Source: Eubacterium sp.
GTDB lineage: Bacteria; Bacillota; Clostridia; Lachnospirales; Lachnospiraceae
Direction of reading: 5' to 3'
Length of the DNA: 64,000 nucleotides
Assembly: GCA_017938215.1 (NCBI GenBank)
Contig: JAGBBZ010000015.1
Coordinates: 124,001 to 188,000 of the forward strand
Shown: in pieces, positions 53,016 through 61,932 of the stretch
Numbering within the stretch: the stretch's first letter is position 1
Layout of the letters: the number at the start of each line of letters is the position of its first letter
Position numbers and translations under genes: made by a program
Notes under the pieces: generated by a model
Seen by the model: the letters and a program-made list of their open reading frames with translations, nothing else
Told to the model about the DNA's origin: nothing
The model's database searches: none

Positions 53016-54152
53016 ATGAACGAGAATAAAAAATACAATCGTACTTATGTGGAAATTGATTTGAATGCGATTCGACACAATATTCAAGAAGAGCGTAACC
53101 GAGTAGGAAACGATGTGAAACTTATGGCGATTGTAAAGGCGGATGCATATGGGCATGGAGATGTGAAGGTTGCAGATTCATTAAAGGATCTTGTGGATGC
53201 TTACGGAGTTGCGATCATAGAAGAGGCAATAAAATTGCGTGAATACGGGATTCAAAAACCAATTTTGATACTAGGTTATACAGGTAGTGAATGTTTTGAA
53301 GAAGTGATTGAATATGGAATTTCACAGACTGTGTACACGTATGAAATGGCAAAAGAATTAAGTAATACAGCTGTAAGACTTGGAAAAAAAGCAAAAATTC
53401 ATATTAAAATCGATACAGGAATGAGTCGTATTGGATTTTTACCGATAAAAGATAATATTGAAGTTATCTACTCGATCAGTGAATTGCCGGGAATACAGAT
53501 AGAGGGTGCGTTTACTCATTTTGCTAAGGCGGATGAATCTACCATTGCAGAAGCACGTGATCCTTTTGAAAAATATATGATTTTTATTAGTGAATTGGAA
53601 AATCGAGGTGTTGTGATTCCGCTGAAACATGCAGCGAATAGTGCATCGATTATTCATTTCCCGGAATCTTGGTTGGATATGGTTCGATCTGGGATTACAA
53701 CTTACGGGATGTATCCTTCCGAATTGGTTCCAAAGGATATTGTGAAATTGAAGCCGGCACTCCAATGGAAATCCATTGTTTCCAACGTGAAAACAGTTCA
53801 CCCAGGTACTTCTGTGGGATATGGTGGTACTTTTGTAGCGGAACGAGAAACAAAAGTTGCAACGATTCCTGTTGGTTATGCCGATGGGGTTAAGCGTGAT
53901 TTGTCTGGTAAAGGAAGAGTACTTATTTGTGGCCAATTCGCACCTGTCTTAGGGCGTATTTGTATGGATCAGTTCATGGTGGATGTAACGGATATTGCCG
54001 ATGTTCAGATTGGTGATGTTGTTACATTGATAGGTAAGGATGGGGATTCTTTTATCACAGTGGAAGAAGTGGCAGCGTTGTCTCACTCATTTAATTATGA
54101 ATATGTGTGTGGTATTAGTCCCCGTGTTCCACGAAAATATGTAGGAAATTAG
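53016..54152 (+). CDS. alr: Alanine racemase
   Basis: PLP enzyme making D-alanine for the wall. 378 residues: YVEIDLNAIRHNI, the PLP lysine motif AIVKADAYGHGDVKVA, IKIDTGMSRIGF, and the C-terminal catalytic tyrosine block VGYGGTFVAERETKVATIPVGYADG, then RICMDQFMVDVTD. ATG 53016 follows AAAGGAAAGG; the frame is open to 52986 inside nnr. Followed 100 bp later by mazF. Confidence 0.96.
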   Translation: MNENKKYNRTYVEIDLNAIRHNIQEERNRVGNDVKLMAIVKADAYGHGDVKVADSLKDLVDAYGVAIIEEAIKLREYGIQKPILILGYTGSECFEEVIEYGISQTVYTYEMAKELSNTAVRLGKKAKIHIKIDTGMSRIGFLPIKDNIEVIYSISELPGIQIEGAFTHFAKADESTIAEARDPFEKYMIFISELENRGVVIPLKHAANSASIIHFPESWLDMVRSGITTYGMYPSELVPKDIVKLKPALQWKSIVSNVKTVHPGTSVGYGGTFVAERETKVATIPVGYADGVKRDLSGKGRVLICGQFAPVLGRICMDQFMVDVTDIADVQIGDVVTLIGKDGDSFITVEEVAALSHSFNYEYVCGISPRVPRKYVGN

Positions 54153-54252
54153 TTGCTTCTCGTATAAACTTTCGTATATTGGTAATAATAGGTTACAAAT
54201 CCTTGTAGCGTATGCATTACATAGGTGAAATAAAATATATGGGAGTAAGACG

Positions 54253-54609
54253 ATGGTAGTTAAAAGAGGCGATATTTATTATGCAGATTTACGACCGGTT
54301 GTGGGCTCCGAACAGGGTGGCGTGCGACCGGTTTTAATTATTCAGAATGATATGGGAAACCGATATAGTCCGACGGTAATCTGTGCGGCAATCACATCAA
54401 AATTAAATAAAGCAAAGTTGCCGACGCATATTTTGTTGGAATCGGAAAGTTATGGGATTGTAAAAGATTCTGTGATTTTATTGGAACAAGTACGAACCAT
54501 TGATAAATCTAGATTGAAAGAGAAGGTTTGTCATTTAGATGAGACAGTATTGAAGAAGATAAATAAAGCTTTGGAAGTGAGTCTTGCGTTGGATACATAT
54601 GACAAATAA
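54253..54609 (+). CDS. mazF: MazF/PemK-type mRNA interferase toxin
   Basis: 118 residues with the MazF/NdoA fold: [68 protein letters not shown]. It cleaves mRNA at short sequences (UACAU in Bacillus). The alr-mazF order matches Bacillus (alr-ndoAI-ndoA), but the antitoxin is missing: the 100 bp between alr and this gene has no frame of antitoxin size. The toxin may be controlled by a distant antitoxin or weakly active. Confidence 0.93.
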   Translation: MVVKRGDIYYADLRPVVGSEQGGVRPVLIIQNDMGNRYSPTVICAAITSKLNKAKLPTHILLESESYGIVKDSVILLEQVRTIDKSRLKEKVCHLDETVLKKINKALEVSLALDTYDK

Positions 54610-54623
54610 TATGCTTTGCATAC

Positions 54624-54652
54624 AAAAAACACCTCTGGGAGGAGGTGTTTTC
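54624..54652 (+). terminator. Terminator after mazF
   Basis: AAACACCTC pairs with GAGGTGTTT around a short loop; T-run is brief (TTTTC). A second small hairpin, GGTACCC-CGA-GGGTACC, lies directly after at 54656-54672. Confidence 0.7.
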
Positions 54653-54796
54653 TGTGGTACCCCGAGGGTACCTAAGCGTATAATAGGGTGGGAGTAGAAA
54701 GTTTATACTTTCCGATTGTTATGATACTCTTAAATTATGTCAAAAATGTGTCAATTTTTGAAAATTAGAAAGATCAATACTTTTTTTAAAATCTTA

Positions 54797-54826
54797 TTGC
54801 ATTGGTGGCAAGGTTATTGTTATACT
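54797..54826 (+). promoter_or_regulatory. Promoter of the histidine phosphatase gene
   Basis: TTGCAT, 18-bp spacer, TATACT, about 40 bp before the start. Confidence 0.6.
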
Positions 54827-54866
54827 GTTATTGAGTGAGTTTATGTTTTGATGTATGGAGGTACAA

Positions 54867-55442
54867 ATGAAAATAGGATTGGTTCGGCATTTCAAAGTTG
54901 ATTGTCCACATAAGGTCATGATGACATCAGAGGAGTTTCGTGAGTGGTCAGAAAAATATGAACATGCCCGTATATTAAAGAAAAAAGTAAATATGTCCGG
55001 GATTACATGGGATGTTTGTTATTGCAGTGATTTAGAACGTGCGGTAGAAACAGCAAAAGAAGTCTATAGTGGTAATATTTACGTGGACAAATTGTTACGT
55101 GAGGTCGATAATGCTCCGTTTATCCATACGGAGCGTTTGAAGTTACCATTTCCGATTTGGCATTTTTGCGGAAGACTTGCTTGGTTTTTTAAATCCAAAA
55201 GTCAACCAGAGGATATTCGAGGGACCAGAAAAAGAGTTCGACAGTTTTTTCGCCAAATTGATTGGTCGAAGGATAACGTGTTGATTGTGTCCCACGGTTT
55301 TCTCATTTTCAATTTTATCTATGAATTATTCCGACTTGGTTTTATGGGGAAAGAATTACGACGAGTGAAAAATGGTATTTTGTATTTGTATGAAATTCCT
55401 GATTACAAACGTCCTTTTCAATACAAGAAAACAAAGGAATAA
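54867..55442 (+). CDS. Histidine phosphatase superfamily protein
   Basis: 191 residues of the phosphoglycerate-mutase-like group. The catalytic RHG-type motif is altered: KIGLVRHFKVDC (RHF in place of RHG), then YCSDLERAVETA and the second His in VLIVSHGFLIFNFIYEL. Substrate unknown. ATG 54867 follows GGAGGT. It is followed after 12 bp by rlmH. Confidence 0.85.
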   Translation: MKIGLVRHFKVDCPHKVMMTSEEFREWSEKYEHARILKKKVNMSGITWDVCYCSDLERAVETAKEVYSGNIYVDKLLREVDNAPFIHTERLKLPFPIWHFCGRLAWFFKSKSQPEDIRGTRKRVRQFFRQIDWSKDNVLIVSHGFLIFNFIYELFRLGFMGKELRRVKNGILYLYEIPDYKRPFQYKKTKE

Positions 55443-55454
55443 GGGGAATAAGAA

Positions 55455-55934
55455 GTGAAAATAACGATTTTGTGTGTTGGAAAGATAAAAGAACGCTTTA
55501 TGCGAGATGCCATTTCGGAATATCAGAAACGACTTACGCGATATGTGAAACTGGATATTGTTGAGGTTCCTGATGAAAAGACACCGGATCATGCTTCGGA
55601 AAAAGAAGAGGTACAGATTCGTCAACGAGAAGGAGAGAAGATTTTTAGACACATTAAAAATGACGATTATGTAATTGCACTTGCGATTGACGGGAAGCAG
55701 TGCGATTCCGTGTCTTTTGCAGAAAAAATAGAACAATATGGCATAACAGGAAAAAGTAATGTTGTGTATGTGATTGGTGGTTCGCTTGGTTTGTCGGAAA
55801 CAGTTTTAAATCGAGCAGACGAGAAGATAAGCTTTTCGAAGATGACGTTCCCGCACCAATTGATGCGAGTGATTTTGATGGAGCAGATATATCGAGCATA
55901 TCGAATCATAAAAAAGGAACCTTATCACAAATAA
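55455..55934 (+). CDS. rlmH: 23S rRNA (pseudouridine1915-N3)-methyltransferase
   Basis: 159-residue SPOUT methyltransferase acting in ribosome helix 69. Signatures: KITILCVGKIKERFMRDAISEYQKRL, VIALAIDGKQCDSVSFAEKI, VVYVIGGSLGLSETVLNRA (trefoil-knot SAM site) and the C-terminal FPHQLMRVILMEQIYRAYRIIKKEPYHK. Full length. Confidence 0.97.
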   Translation: MKITILCVGKIKERFMRDAISEYQKRLTRYVKLDIVEVPDEKTPDHASEKEEVQIRQREGEKIFRHIKNDDYVIALAIDGKQCDSVSFAEKIEQYGITGKSNVVYVIGGSLGLSETVLNRADEKISFSKMTFPHQLMRVILMEQIYRAYRIIKKEPYHK

Positions 55935-55956
55935 AAATACGCAGGAGGAATTAAGT

Positions 55957-56808
55957 ATGAATGGACAAGCAGTTGCCACTTTTGATTTTAAAGGAACCGT
56001 TATGAGTTTTATTGAAGGAAAATTACCTATACTTGGTAATTTTTTGATTCGAATTGCAATCGCATTTTTACTTTATTATATAGGTAAGCGATTGATTCGT
56101 TTTCTTCTTGGTATTGTCAAGAAAACCTTTGCGAAAAGCAACATGGAAGAGGGCGTTGCTACATTCTTGTGTTCAATAATCAAGTTTGCGCTTTATTTTA
56201 TTCTCTTCCTAGTGATTTTCCAATTCCTTGGCTTTGAAACTAGTTCCGTGATTGCTATTCTTGGTTCGGCAGGTTTGGCGATCGGCTTAGCGCTCCAAGG
56301 TAGTTTAGCAAACTTTGCAGGTGGTGTTTTGATTCTTATCATGAAGCCATTTGTAGTGGGAGATTACATTATTGTTGGGGATAAAGAAGGAATAGTACAA
56401 AATATTGATATTATCTATACCAAATTACAAATGGTGGATAATCGTACTGTGATTATGCCGAATGGAAAATTGGCAGATTCGGATATTATCAATGTTACGA
56501 AGCAAGATAAAAGAAGAATCGACATTACTGTTGGCGTTGACTATTCATCTGATATTAAGAAAGTTCGTGGTGTTTTGAGTCGTATTATCGAAGGAAAAGA
56601 ACAGATTCTTCGTGAAGATGGAATCGATATTGTGGTAGATTCCTTGGGAGAGAATTCGGTGGATATGGCGATTCATGTGTGGGTAAAGAAAGAAGAGTAT
56701 GCTTCGGTGCGTTGGGCGTTGCTAGAGGAAATCAAAGAAACGTTTGCGAAAGAAGGCATTGTGATACCGTATAATCAATTAGAGGTAAATATAAAAAAAC
56801 AATCATAA
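55957..56808 (+). CDS. mscS: Small-conductance mechanosensitive channel
   Basis: 283 residues. Three membrane segments (about 24-42, 65-85, 91-120); TM3 with the glycine-alanine pattern AILGSAGLAIGLALQGSLANFAGGVLILIMKPF that lines the pore, then the MscS beta domain (VGDYIIVGDKEGIVQNIDIIYTKLQMVDNRTVIMPNGKL) and alpha-beta end. It releases solutes on hypo-osmotic shock. AGGAGG precedes the ATG. Possibly co-transcribed with rlmH. Confidence 0.95.
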   Translation: MNGQAVATFDFKGTVMSFIEGKLPILGNFLIRIAIAFLLYYIGKRLIRFLLGIVKKTFAKSNMEEGVATFLCSIIKFALYFILFLVIFQFLGFETSSVIAILGSAGLAIGLALQGSLANFAGGVLILIMKPFVVGDYIIVGDKEGIVQNIDIIYTKLQMVDNRTVIMPNGKLADSDIINVTKQDKRRIDITVGVDYSSDIKKVRGVLSRIIEGKEQILREDGIDIVVDSLGENSVDMAIHVWVKKEEYASVRWALLEEIKETFAKEGIVIPYNQLEVNIKKQS

Positions 56809-56812
56809 AAAT

Positions 56813-56855
56813 AACTCCAGTCAGGATGAATGCTTAACAATTTCTGGCTGGAGTT
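56813..56855. terminator. Terminator between mscS and minus-strand coat genes
   Basis: AACTCCAG-T-CAG pairs with CTG-G-CTGGAGTT, T-rich on both sides, so active both ways. Confidence 0.75.
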
Positions 56856-56869
56856 TGTTTTCTAATACA

Positions 56870-57127
56870 TTATTTTACGCATTGTTGGAATTTTTGTTTT
56901 ACTTGTTCCAATTTTGTGGAATCTGCTGCCGGTGTAGGATAGTAGCCTCTGGCATGCATTTCGTCAAATACACTTTTCTGGATGTCGTGTTCTTCATCGA
57001 GACATTTCAAAATGGCACCTCTAACTTTGTCATGCACACATTCGTTTGCAAAGGTATTGTAGTGCTCTGTGGCAGCTTTTTCGGAAGCGAGAGCATCCGC
57101 AAGAATTTCTTTTTCAGTATAATTCAT
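56870..57127 (-). CDS. CotF-like spore coat protein
   Basis: 85 residues, mostly two helices: TEKEILADALASEKAATEHYNTFANECVHDKVRGAILKCLDEEHDIQKSVFDEMHARGYYPTPAAD. The pattern ending in MHARGYYPTPAA, followed by a short Lys/Gln-rich tail, is the CotF-family spore coat signature (ferritin-like helices). AGGAG precedes the ATG. It pairs with the next upstream gene of the same type. Confidence 0.85.
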   Translation of the reverse strand: MNYTEKEILADALASEKAATEHYNTFANECVHDKVRGAILKCLDEEHDIQKSVFDEMHARGYYPTPAADSTKLEQVKQKFQQCVK

Positions 57128-57147
57128 GATAGTTCTCCTTTTTAATG

Positions 57148-57333
57148 TTAGTTCAATTGGGAATAGATTGAGTTAAAATGTTTCTGATGTCGATCTGAGA
57201 TGTTCATCAGTTTATCTTTAATTACAGGATCATCACACTGGTTTGCAAGATTTTTGAATTTTTTGATTAATAAATCTTCTTCGTTAAGAATGTCCTGTAC
57301 TGCGGATAACTCTTTTTCGGATAAATTTGTCAT
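57148..57333 (-). CDS. Small coat-associated helical protein
   Basis: 61 residues: SEKELSAVQDILNEEDLLIKKFKNLANQCDDPVIKDKLMNISDRHQKHFNSIYSQLN. This resembles the N-terminal helices of CotF-like proteins and is located just before one (20-bp gap), as often in Clostridia. GGAGGT precedes the ATG. Sporulation role is inferred from family and neighbour. Confidence 0.75.
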   Translation of the reverse strand: MTNLSEKELSAVQDILNEEDLLIKKFKNLANQCDDPVIKDKLMNISDRHQKHFNSIYSQLN

Positions 57334-57399
57334 GATTATTACCTCCGTTTGATTTTTTATTATTGTTTCCTAAAAGAAAAATAAAATACAGAATCTTGC

Positions 57400-57429
57400 T
57401 TGCAAAATGTAGAAATTTAGTGCATACTA
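57400..57429 (+). promoter_or_regulatory. Possible promoter of the SGNH gene
   Basis: TTGCAA followed 17 bp later by CATACTA, which resembles the -10 of forespore/mother-cell sigma factors (CATACTA, sigma-G/E type) more than the vegetative one. Confidence 0.35.
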
Positions 57430-57485
57430 TTAAGTAGCTAGGGCGATTTGAGATTGTCGAATATGTTATATTGGAGGAACGGAAT

Positions 57486-59183
57486 ATGAGAGGACCTAAA
57501 GCACCAAAAGACCCAACGAAAAAAAGACCAAGTATATATCTTATGCTTGATAAGAATATTGCAGGAATTCCGGATAACTATGGAAATTGTAGAGATACCA
57601 ATTTTATGGAAGGACGTCTGTTGCAGCAGATTAAAGGGATCTGTGATGAAATTGATGATGATATTCTGAAATTGTTAGAACACATGGATGGATTCACAAA
57701 GCTGGTACATAGTATTGGTGTAAGCATCACTGCGCAAAAGGATGAAGAAAAGGATTCTTTTATTACTTTTACAATGCAGTGTTATGGGAAAGCTGATAAG
57801 TATGGCTCAGGAACACAGGTGACTGCGAAGTGTCCATGTAATGGCGAAGAAGTTATGATTCCAGTGGATGAGATGAATATAAATGAAAACGATGATATCA
57901 TTGGTGCATTTCATTTTGATTTTCCGGAAAATTGTCAGGGAGCATGCGTCACCCTTCGTTTTTACTTAAACGATGGGTATTCTGTTCCTGAAATCGAGGT
58001 GGATCCACCGATTGATTACGAATCGAATGCGTATGACGAGATGATTGAACGTTCACTTTTGAACTTGGGAAATGTAAAACGTTTGAAAAAGGCGATTGAG
58101 AAAGCAAAACGTGGTGAAAAGGTTGTTGTTGCATATATCGGTGGTTCCATTACCCAAGGAGCTGGGGCAAAACCAATCCATGAAATGTCTTATGCGTATC
58201 TTTCTTATCGTGGCTTTTGCGAACGATTTACGGATAATGATGGAGCAAATGTGACATTTGTGAAAGCCGGTGTTGGTGGAACGCCTTCCGAGCTTGGCAT
58301 GGTTCGTTATGACAAAGATGTGACGAATTTTGGTGAAATTAAACCAGATGTGGTAATTGTTGAGTTCGCTGTTAATGATGAAGGAGACGAAACGGAAGGT
58401 GTGTCTTACGAAAGTTTGGTTCGTAAAATTGCGAAAGCAGACAATGAACCAGCTATTATTTTAAATTTTGCGGTGTTTATGAATGAATGGAATTTGGAGT
58501 CGCGTCTTGTTCCCGTTGGAGAAAATTATAATCTTCCGATGGTGAGCGTAAAGCAAGCGGTGGTACCTCAGTTTGGAAAGAATACAGTTATTACAAAACG
58601 CCAGTTTTTCTATGATATCTTCCATCCAAGCAATGATGGACATCGTGTTATGGCAGATTGCTTGATTCATTTATTTGAAGAAGCGGATGCGGCAGAGATG
58701 CCAGAAGAAGATAGCGACTTTACAAGACAGCCTGCTATTGGTGCTGATTTCGAAGATGTTGTTTTACTTGATCGTGCTAACTTTGAAGAATTTGCTACTA
58801 TCTCAACACGTGGATTTGAAGGTAGCGACAAAGAAATCCAATATGTAGAGAGAGATTTGAATAATTTCCCATCTCCAGAATTCGAAAATCATTGGGCAAA
58901 GACGGAAAACGTAACAGATGCAGAGTTTGTTATGACTCTTACATGTAAGAATATTGTTTTGGTATCTAAGGATTCCGGAAGTCCACAGTTTGGTAAAGCG
59001 GATGTTTATGTGGATGATAAGCTGGCACTTACGGCAGATCCACTCGTGAATGGTTGGAATCACTGTAACCCTCAAATTATTTTGAATGAAAGAGAAAGCA
59101 AGGAACATACAGTGAAAATTGTTATGCATCCTGGCGAGGAGGAGAAATTATTTACCATTCTCGGTTTTGGTGTTACGTTATAA
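57486..59183 (+). CDS. Large SGNH/GDSL-type hydrolase, three-part
   Basis: 565 residues, no signal peptide. Residues about 1-195 form an N-terminal domain without recognised family. The catalytic SGNH domain (about 205-405) has GGSITQG (nucleophile Ser near 219), GVGGTPSE, FAVNDEGDE and DIFHPSNDGH (Asp/His near 377-380). Residues 420-565 form a beta-rich C-terminal domain. Such intracellular three-part SGNH proteins may act as esterases on sugars or wall polymers; substrate unknown. ATG 57486 is preferred since GGAGG overlaps the TTG at 57471. It is next to coat genes. Confidence 0.8.
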   Translation: MRGPKAPKDPTKKRPSIYLMLDKNIAGIPDNYGNCRDTNFMEGRLLQQIKGICDEIDDDILKLLEHMDGFTKLVHSIGVSITAQKDEEKDSFITFTMQCYGKADKYGSGTQVTAKCPCNGEEVMIPVDEMNINENDDIIGAFHFDFPENCQGACVTLRFYLNDGYSVPEIEVDPPIDYESNAYDEMIERSLLNLGNVKRLKKAIEKAKRGEKVVVAYIGGSITQGAGAKPIHEMSYAYLSYRGFCERFTDNDGANVTFVKAGVGGTPSELGMVRYDKDVTNFGEIKPDVVIVEFAVNDEGDETEGVSYESLVRKIAKADNEPAIILNFAVFMNEWNLESRLVPVGENYNLPMVSVKQAVVPQFGKNTVITKRQFFYDIFHPSNDGHRVMADCLIHLFEEADAAEMPEEDSDFTRQPAIGADFEDVVLLDRANFEEFATISTRGFEGSDKEIQYVERDLNNFPSPEFENHWAKTENVTDAEFVMTLTCKNIVLVSKDSGSPQFGKADVYVDDKLALTADPLVNGWNHCNPQIILNERESKEHTVKIVMHPGEEEKLFTILGFGVTL

Positions 59184-59242
59184 GAAACGATAGAAATTTT
59201 ACATGTTTTTTACACCGATATGGTTTGTAATTTACATGGTGC

Positions 59243-59251
59243 TGTTACAAT
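59243..59251 (+). promoter_or_regulatory. Extended -10 of the two-component operon
   Basis: TGT-TACAAT, about 25 bp before the response regulator; the -35 is weak. Confidence 0.45.
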
Positions 59252-59275
59252 AGTATTTAAAGGAGATGAATGTAA

Positions 59276-59947
59276 ATGGCATTGATTTATATCGTTGAAG
59301 ATGACACAAACATACAGGAAATTGAGAGCTTTGCTCTAAAAAATAGTGGTTATCGCGTAGAAGGCTTTGGCAATGCCAAGGACTTCTTTACGCGACTTGC
59401 AGAGAAAGTGCCGGATTTGATTTTGTTGGATGTAATGCTTCCAGACACAGATGGACTTTCTATTTTAAAAAAAGTTCGAAATATACCGGATTCCAAAAAG
59501 GTTCCGGTTATTTTCGTGTCTGCAAAAACGTCAGAATTGGATAAGGTGAAGGGATTGGACATGGGAGCAGATGATTATTTGACAAAGCCGTTTGGTGTAA
59601 TGGAACTCATTTCCCGTGTAAAGGCGTTACTTCGAAGAAGTCAGGATATGGAAGAAGAGAAATTTCTTTCCAATGGAAATATCTATATCGATGGAGAAAA
59701 ACATTGTGCCTTTCTTAATGACGAACTGTGTGAACTGACGTATAAAGAATTTAAGTTATTGAAATTATTGCTCCAAAACGCAGGAATTGTACTAACGCGA
59801 GACAAAATTATGGAGCGTATATGGGGAGCTGAGTATGAAGGTGAATCCCGTACATTGGACATGCACATAAAAACTCTTCGTAAGAAATTAGGAGAGGAAG
59901 GAAAGCGGATAAAAACGGTTCGAAATGTGGGGTACATGTTAGAATGA
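59276..59947 (+). CDS. OmpR/PhoB-family response regulator
   Basis: 223 residues. Receiver domain 1-120 with acidic pair VEDD, phospho-Asp in LILLDVMLPD (about residue 51), VIFVSAKTSE and DDYLTKPF; winged-helix DNA-binding domain about 128-223 (LTYKEFKLLKLLLQNAGIVLTRDKIMERIWG, RTLDMHIKTLRKKLG). AAAGGAG lies before the ATG. Its stop overlaps the histidine kinase by four bases. Stimulus unknown; PhoBR-like in shape. Confidence 0.93.
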   Translation: MALIYIVEDDTNIQEIESFALKNSGYRVEGFGNAKDFFTRLAEKVPDLILLDVMLPDTDGLSILKKVRNIPDSKKVPVIFVSAKTSELDKVKGLDMGADDYLTKPFGVMELISRVKALLRRSQDMEEEKFLSNGNIYIDGEKHCAFLNDELCELTYKEFKLLKLLLQNAGIVLTRDKIMERIWGAEYEGESRTLDMHIKTLRKKLGEEGKRIKTVRNVGYMLE

Positions 59948-61284
59948 AAACAAAACTTAATCGGACATTTTTGATTATTGCAAGTTTGACGATTATCTTG
60001 ACAATTACGTTTTCGTCATTGGTATTTTATCGGCTATTTGTATCGGAAGTAACGGAAAATCTAGAGATAAATGCGGAACTTTTGAAAAATGCTCAGATTT
60101 TTCAGAATAAAGATCATATCGTATATGATAAGGCGCTGACGAATTTGCGTATTACGTTAGTGGATTCAGATGGAACTGTGTGCTATGATACTGAGGTGGA
60201 TGTAAAAAAACTAGACAATCATCAAACTCGACCTGAAATAAAGGAAGCTTTTCGACAGGGGGAGGGGAAATCGGTACGACATTCGACTACAATGAAAGAA
60301 GACACGTATTATTATGCAATTTTGTTAAATAATGGATGTGTATTGCGAGTGTCGAAAGAATCCGATAGTTTGTATAGCATTTTCATCGGAATATTTCCAG
60401 AAATTATATTGGTTGCAATCTTTTTGTTTGCATTAAGTTATGTTCTGACGCAATTTTTTGCTAAGAGTATTTTGAGACCGATTGAAAAGATGGCAGATGA
60501 TATGGATTCTGTGAATGCTACAAACGGATATAAAGAATTGATACCTTTCATTCACAAAATTAAAGAACAGCACAATGATATTTTAAAAAGTGCTCGTATG
60601 CGACAGGCATTTACTGCCAATGTTTCCCACGAATTAAAAACACCATTGACATCTATTTCGGGATATGCCGAATTGATCGAAAATGGTATGGCGACAGATG
60701 AAGATGTGGTACGGTTTGCGGGAGAAATTCATCGCAATTCCAATCGATTATTGACATTGATTAATGATACGATACGTTTAGCAGAATTGGATGCCACCGA
60801 AAAAACCATTGAGTTTGAGATGGTGGATTTGTGTGCAATTGCGCAAAGTTGTGTCGATATGCTCCAAATCAATGCCGAAAAGCATAACGTTCATATATCC
60901 CTTCAGGGAAGTAGTAGTATTGTCTATGCCAATAAGAATATGATGGAAGAATTGGTGTACAATTTGTGCGACAATGCCATTCGATACAATAATAAAGGCG
61001 GTAGTGTAAAAGTTTTGATCGAACAACAGGGAGATACGGTGGTTTTATCAGTGAAGGATACCGGAATTGGAATTCCTGAAAAAAGTCAAAAACATGTGTT
61101 TGAGCGTTTTTATCGAGTGGATAAAAGTCGTTCGAAGCAAACAGGAGGAACCGGGCTTGGTCTTGCGATTGTTAAGCACATTATTGCCCAGCATGATGCG
61201 GAAATATCTTTGAGTAGTGAAGTGGGCGTTGGAACCCACGTAAAAGTTACTTTTTTACAACAAAATACTTTACAAGAGAATTGA
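59944..61284 (+). CDS. Sensor histidine kinase
   Basis: 446 residues. TM1 about 9-29, an external sensing domain of about 115 residues, TM2 about 147-170, HAMP-like linker, HisKA with VSHELKTPLTSISGYAEL (His about residue 229), and the HATPase block: NLCDNAIRYNN, VKDTGIGIP, SKQTGGTGLGLAIVKHI. It forms a PhoR-like pair with the overlapping response regulator. A terminator follows. Confidence 0.94.
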   Translation: MKTKLNRTFLIIASLTIILTITFSSLVFYRLFVSEVTENLEINAELLKNAQIFQNKDHIVYDKALTNLRITLVDSDGTVCYDTEVDVKKLDNHQTRPEIKEAFRQGEGKSVRHSTTMKEDTYYYAILLNNGCVLRVSKESDSLYSIFIGIFPEIILVAIFLFALSYVLTQFFAKSILRPIEKMADDMDSVNATNGYKELIPFIHKIKEQHNDILKSARMRQAFTANVSHELKTPLTSISGYAELIENGMATDEDVVRFAGEIHRNSNRLLTLINDTIRLAELDATEKTIEFEMVDLCAIAQSCVDMLQINAEKHNVHISLQGSSSIVYANKNMMEELVYNLCDNAIRYNNKGGSVKVLIEQQGDTVVLSVKDTGIGIPEKSQKHVFERFYRVDKSRSKQTGGTGLGLAIVKHIIAQHDAEISLSSEVGVGTHVKVTFLQQNTLQEN

Positions 61285-61299
61285 AACATATTATAATTT

Positions 61300-61335
61300 A
61301 TAGTGTCGTTTTATAGCTAAACGGCACTATTTTAT
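61300..61335 (+). terminator. Terminator after the histidine kinase
   Basis: ATAGTGTCGTTT pairs with AAACGGCACTAT (one G-U) over a 7-base loop, then TTTATT. Confidence 0.8.
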
Positions 61336-61358
61336 TACTTAGAAAGTGGGGAATACCA

Positions 61359-61931
61359 GTGAGCGGATTAACTGAATTTCGTTGGCATGGCCGTGGCGGT
61401 CAAGGTGCCAAAACTGCTGCACTTCTTCTTGCAGATGTTGCATTTAAAACCGGAAAGCATGTACAGGGATTTCCAGAATATGGTCCTGAACGAATGGGTG
61501 CGCCAATTACAGCGTATGACCGAATTAGCGACAAAGAGATTCGTGTTCATTCAAATATTTATGAGCCGGATTTTGTTGTAGTTGTGGACGAGACACTCTT
61601 GAATTCTGTTAATGTGACAAAAGGATTAAAGAAGGATGGAGCAATTTTGGTGAACACCTCAAAATCCAGTGAAGAAATTTATACATATTTGAGAGGGTAC
61701 CAAGGACGTGTGTACACCATTGATGCCAGAAAAGTTTGTATGAAAACATTGGGGAAATATTTTCCAAACACTCCAATGCTTGCTGCAATTGTAAAGATTT
61801 CAGGTATTATGGATGAAGATCAGTTTATTCGTGAGATGGAGAATTCCTTAAGTCATAAATTTGCAAAAAAACCGGAGATGCTGGAAGGAAATATGAAGGC
61901 TCTTCGCATGGCGTTGCAGGAGGTGCATTAA
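61359..61931 (+). CDS. porC: Pyruvate:ferredoxin oxidoreductase, gamma subunit
   Basis: 190-residue gamma subunit of four-subunit 2-oxoacid oxidoreductases: EFRWHGRGGQGAKTAALLLADVAFKTGKHVQGFPEYGPERMGAPITAYDRIS, then VVVDETLL and GKYFPNTPMLAAIVKI. GTG start after AGTGGGG. First gene of porCDAB, as in Thermotoga. The complex makes acetyl-CoA, CO2 and reduced ferredoxin; 2-ketoisovalerate specificity is less likely by shape of the alpha subunit. Confidence 0.93.
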   Translation: MSGLTEFRWHGRGGQGAKTAALLLADVAFKTGKHVQGFPEYGPERMGAPITAYDRISDKEIRVHSNIYEPDFVVVVDETLLNSVNVTKGLKKDGAILVNTSKSSEEIYTYLRGYQGRVYTIDARKVCMKTLGKYFPNTPMLAAIVKISGIMDEDQFIREMENSLSHKFAKKPEMLEGNMKALRMALQEVH

Positions 61932-61932
61932 T

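Noticed and set aside
54656..54672. GGTACCC-CGA-GGGTACC hairpin after mazF as a separate RNA element
   Set aside because: Short, no T-run, directly behind the terminator hairpin; no support for an independent role.
54738..54755. TGTCAAA and TGTCAAT before the histidine phosphatase gene as Spo0A boxes
   Set aside because: Each has at least one mismatch in very AT-rich DNA and the gene has no sporulation link.
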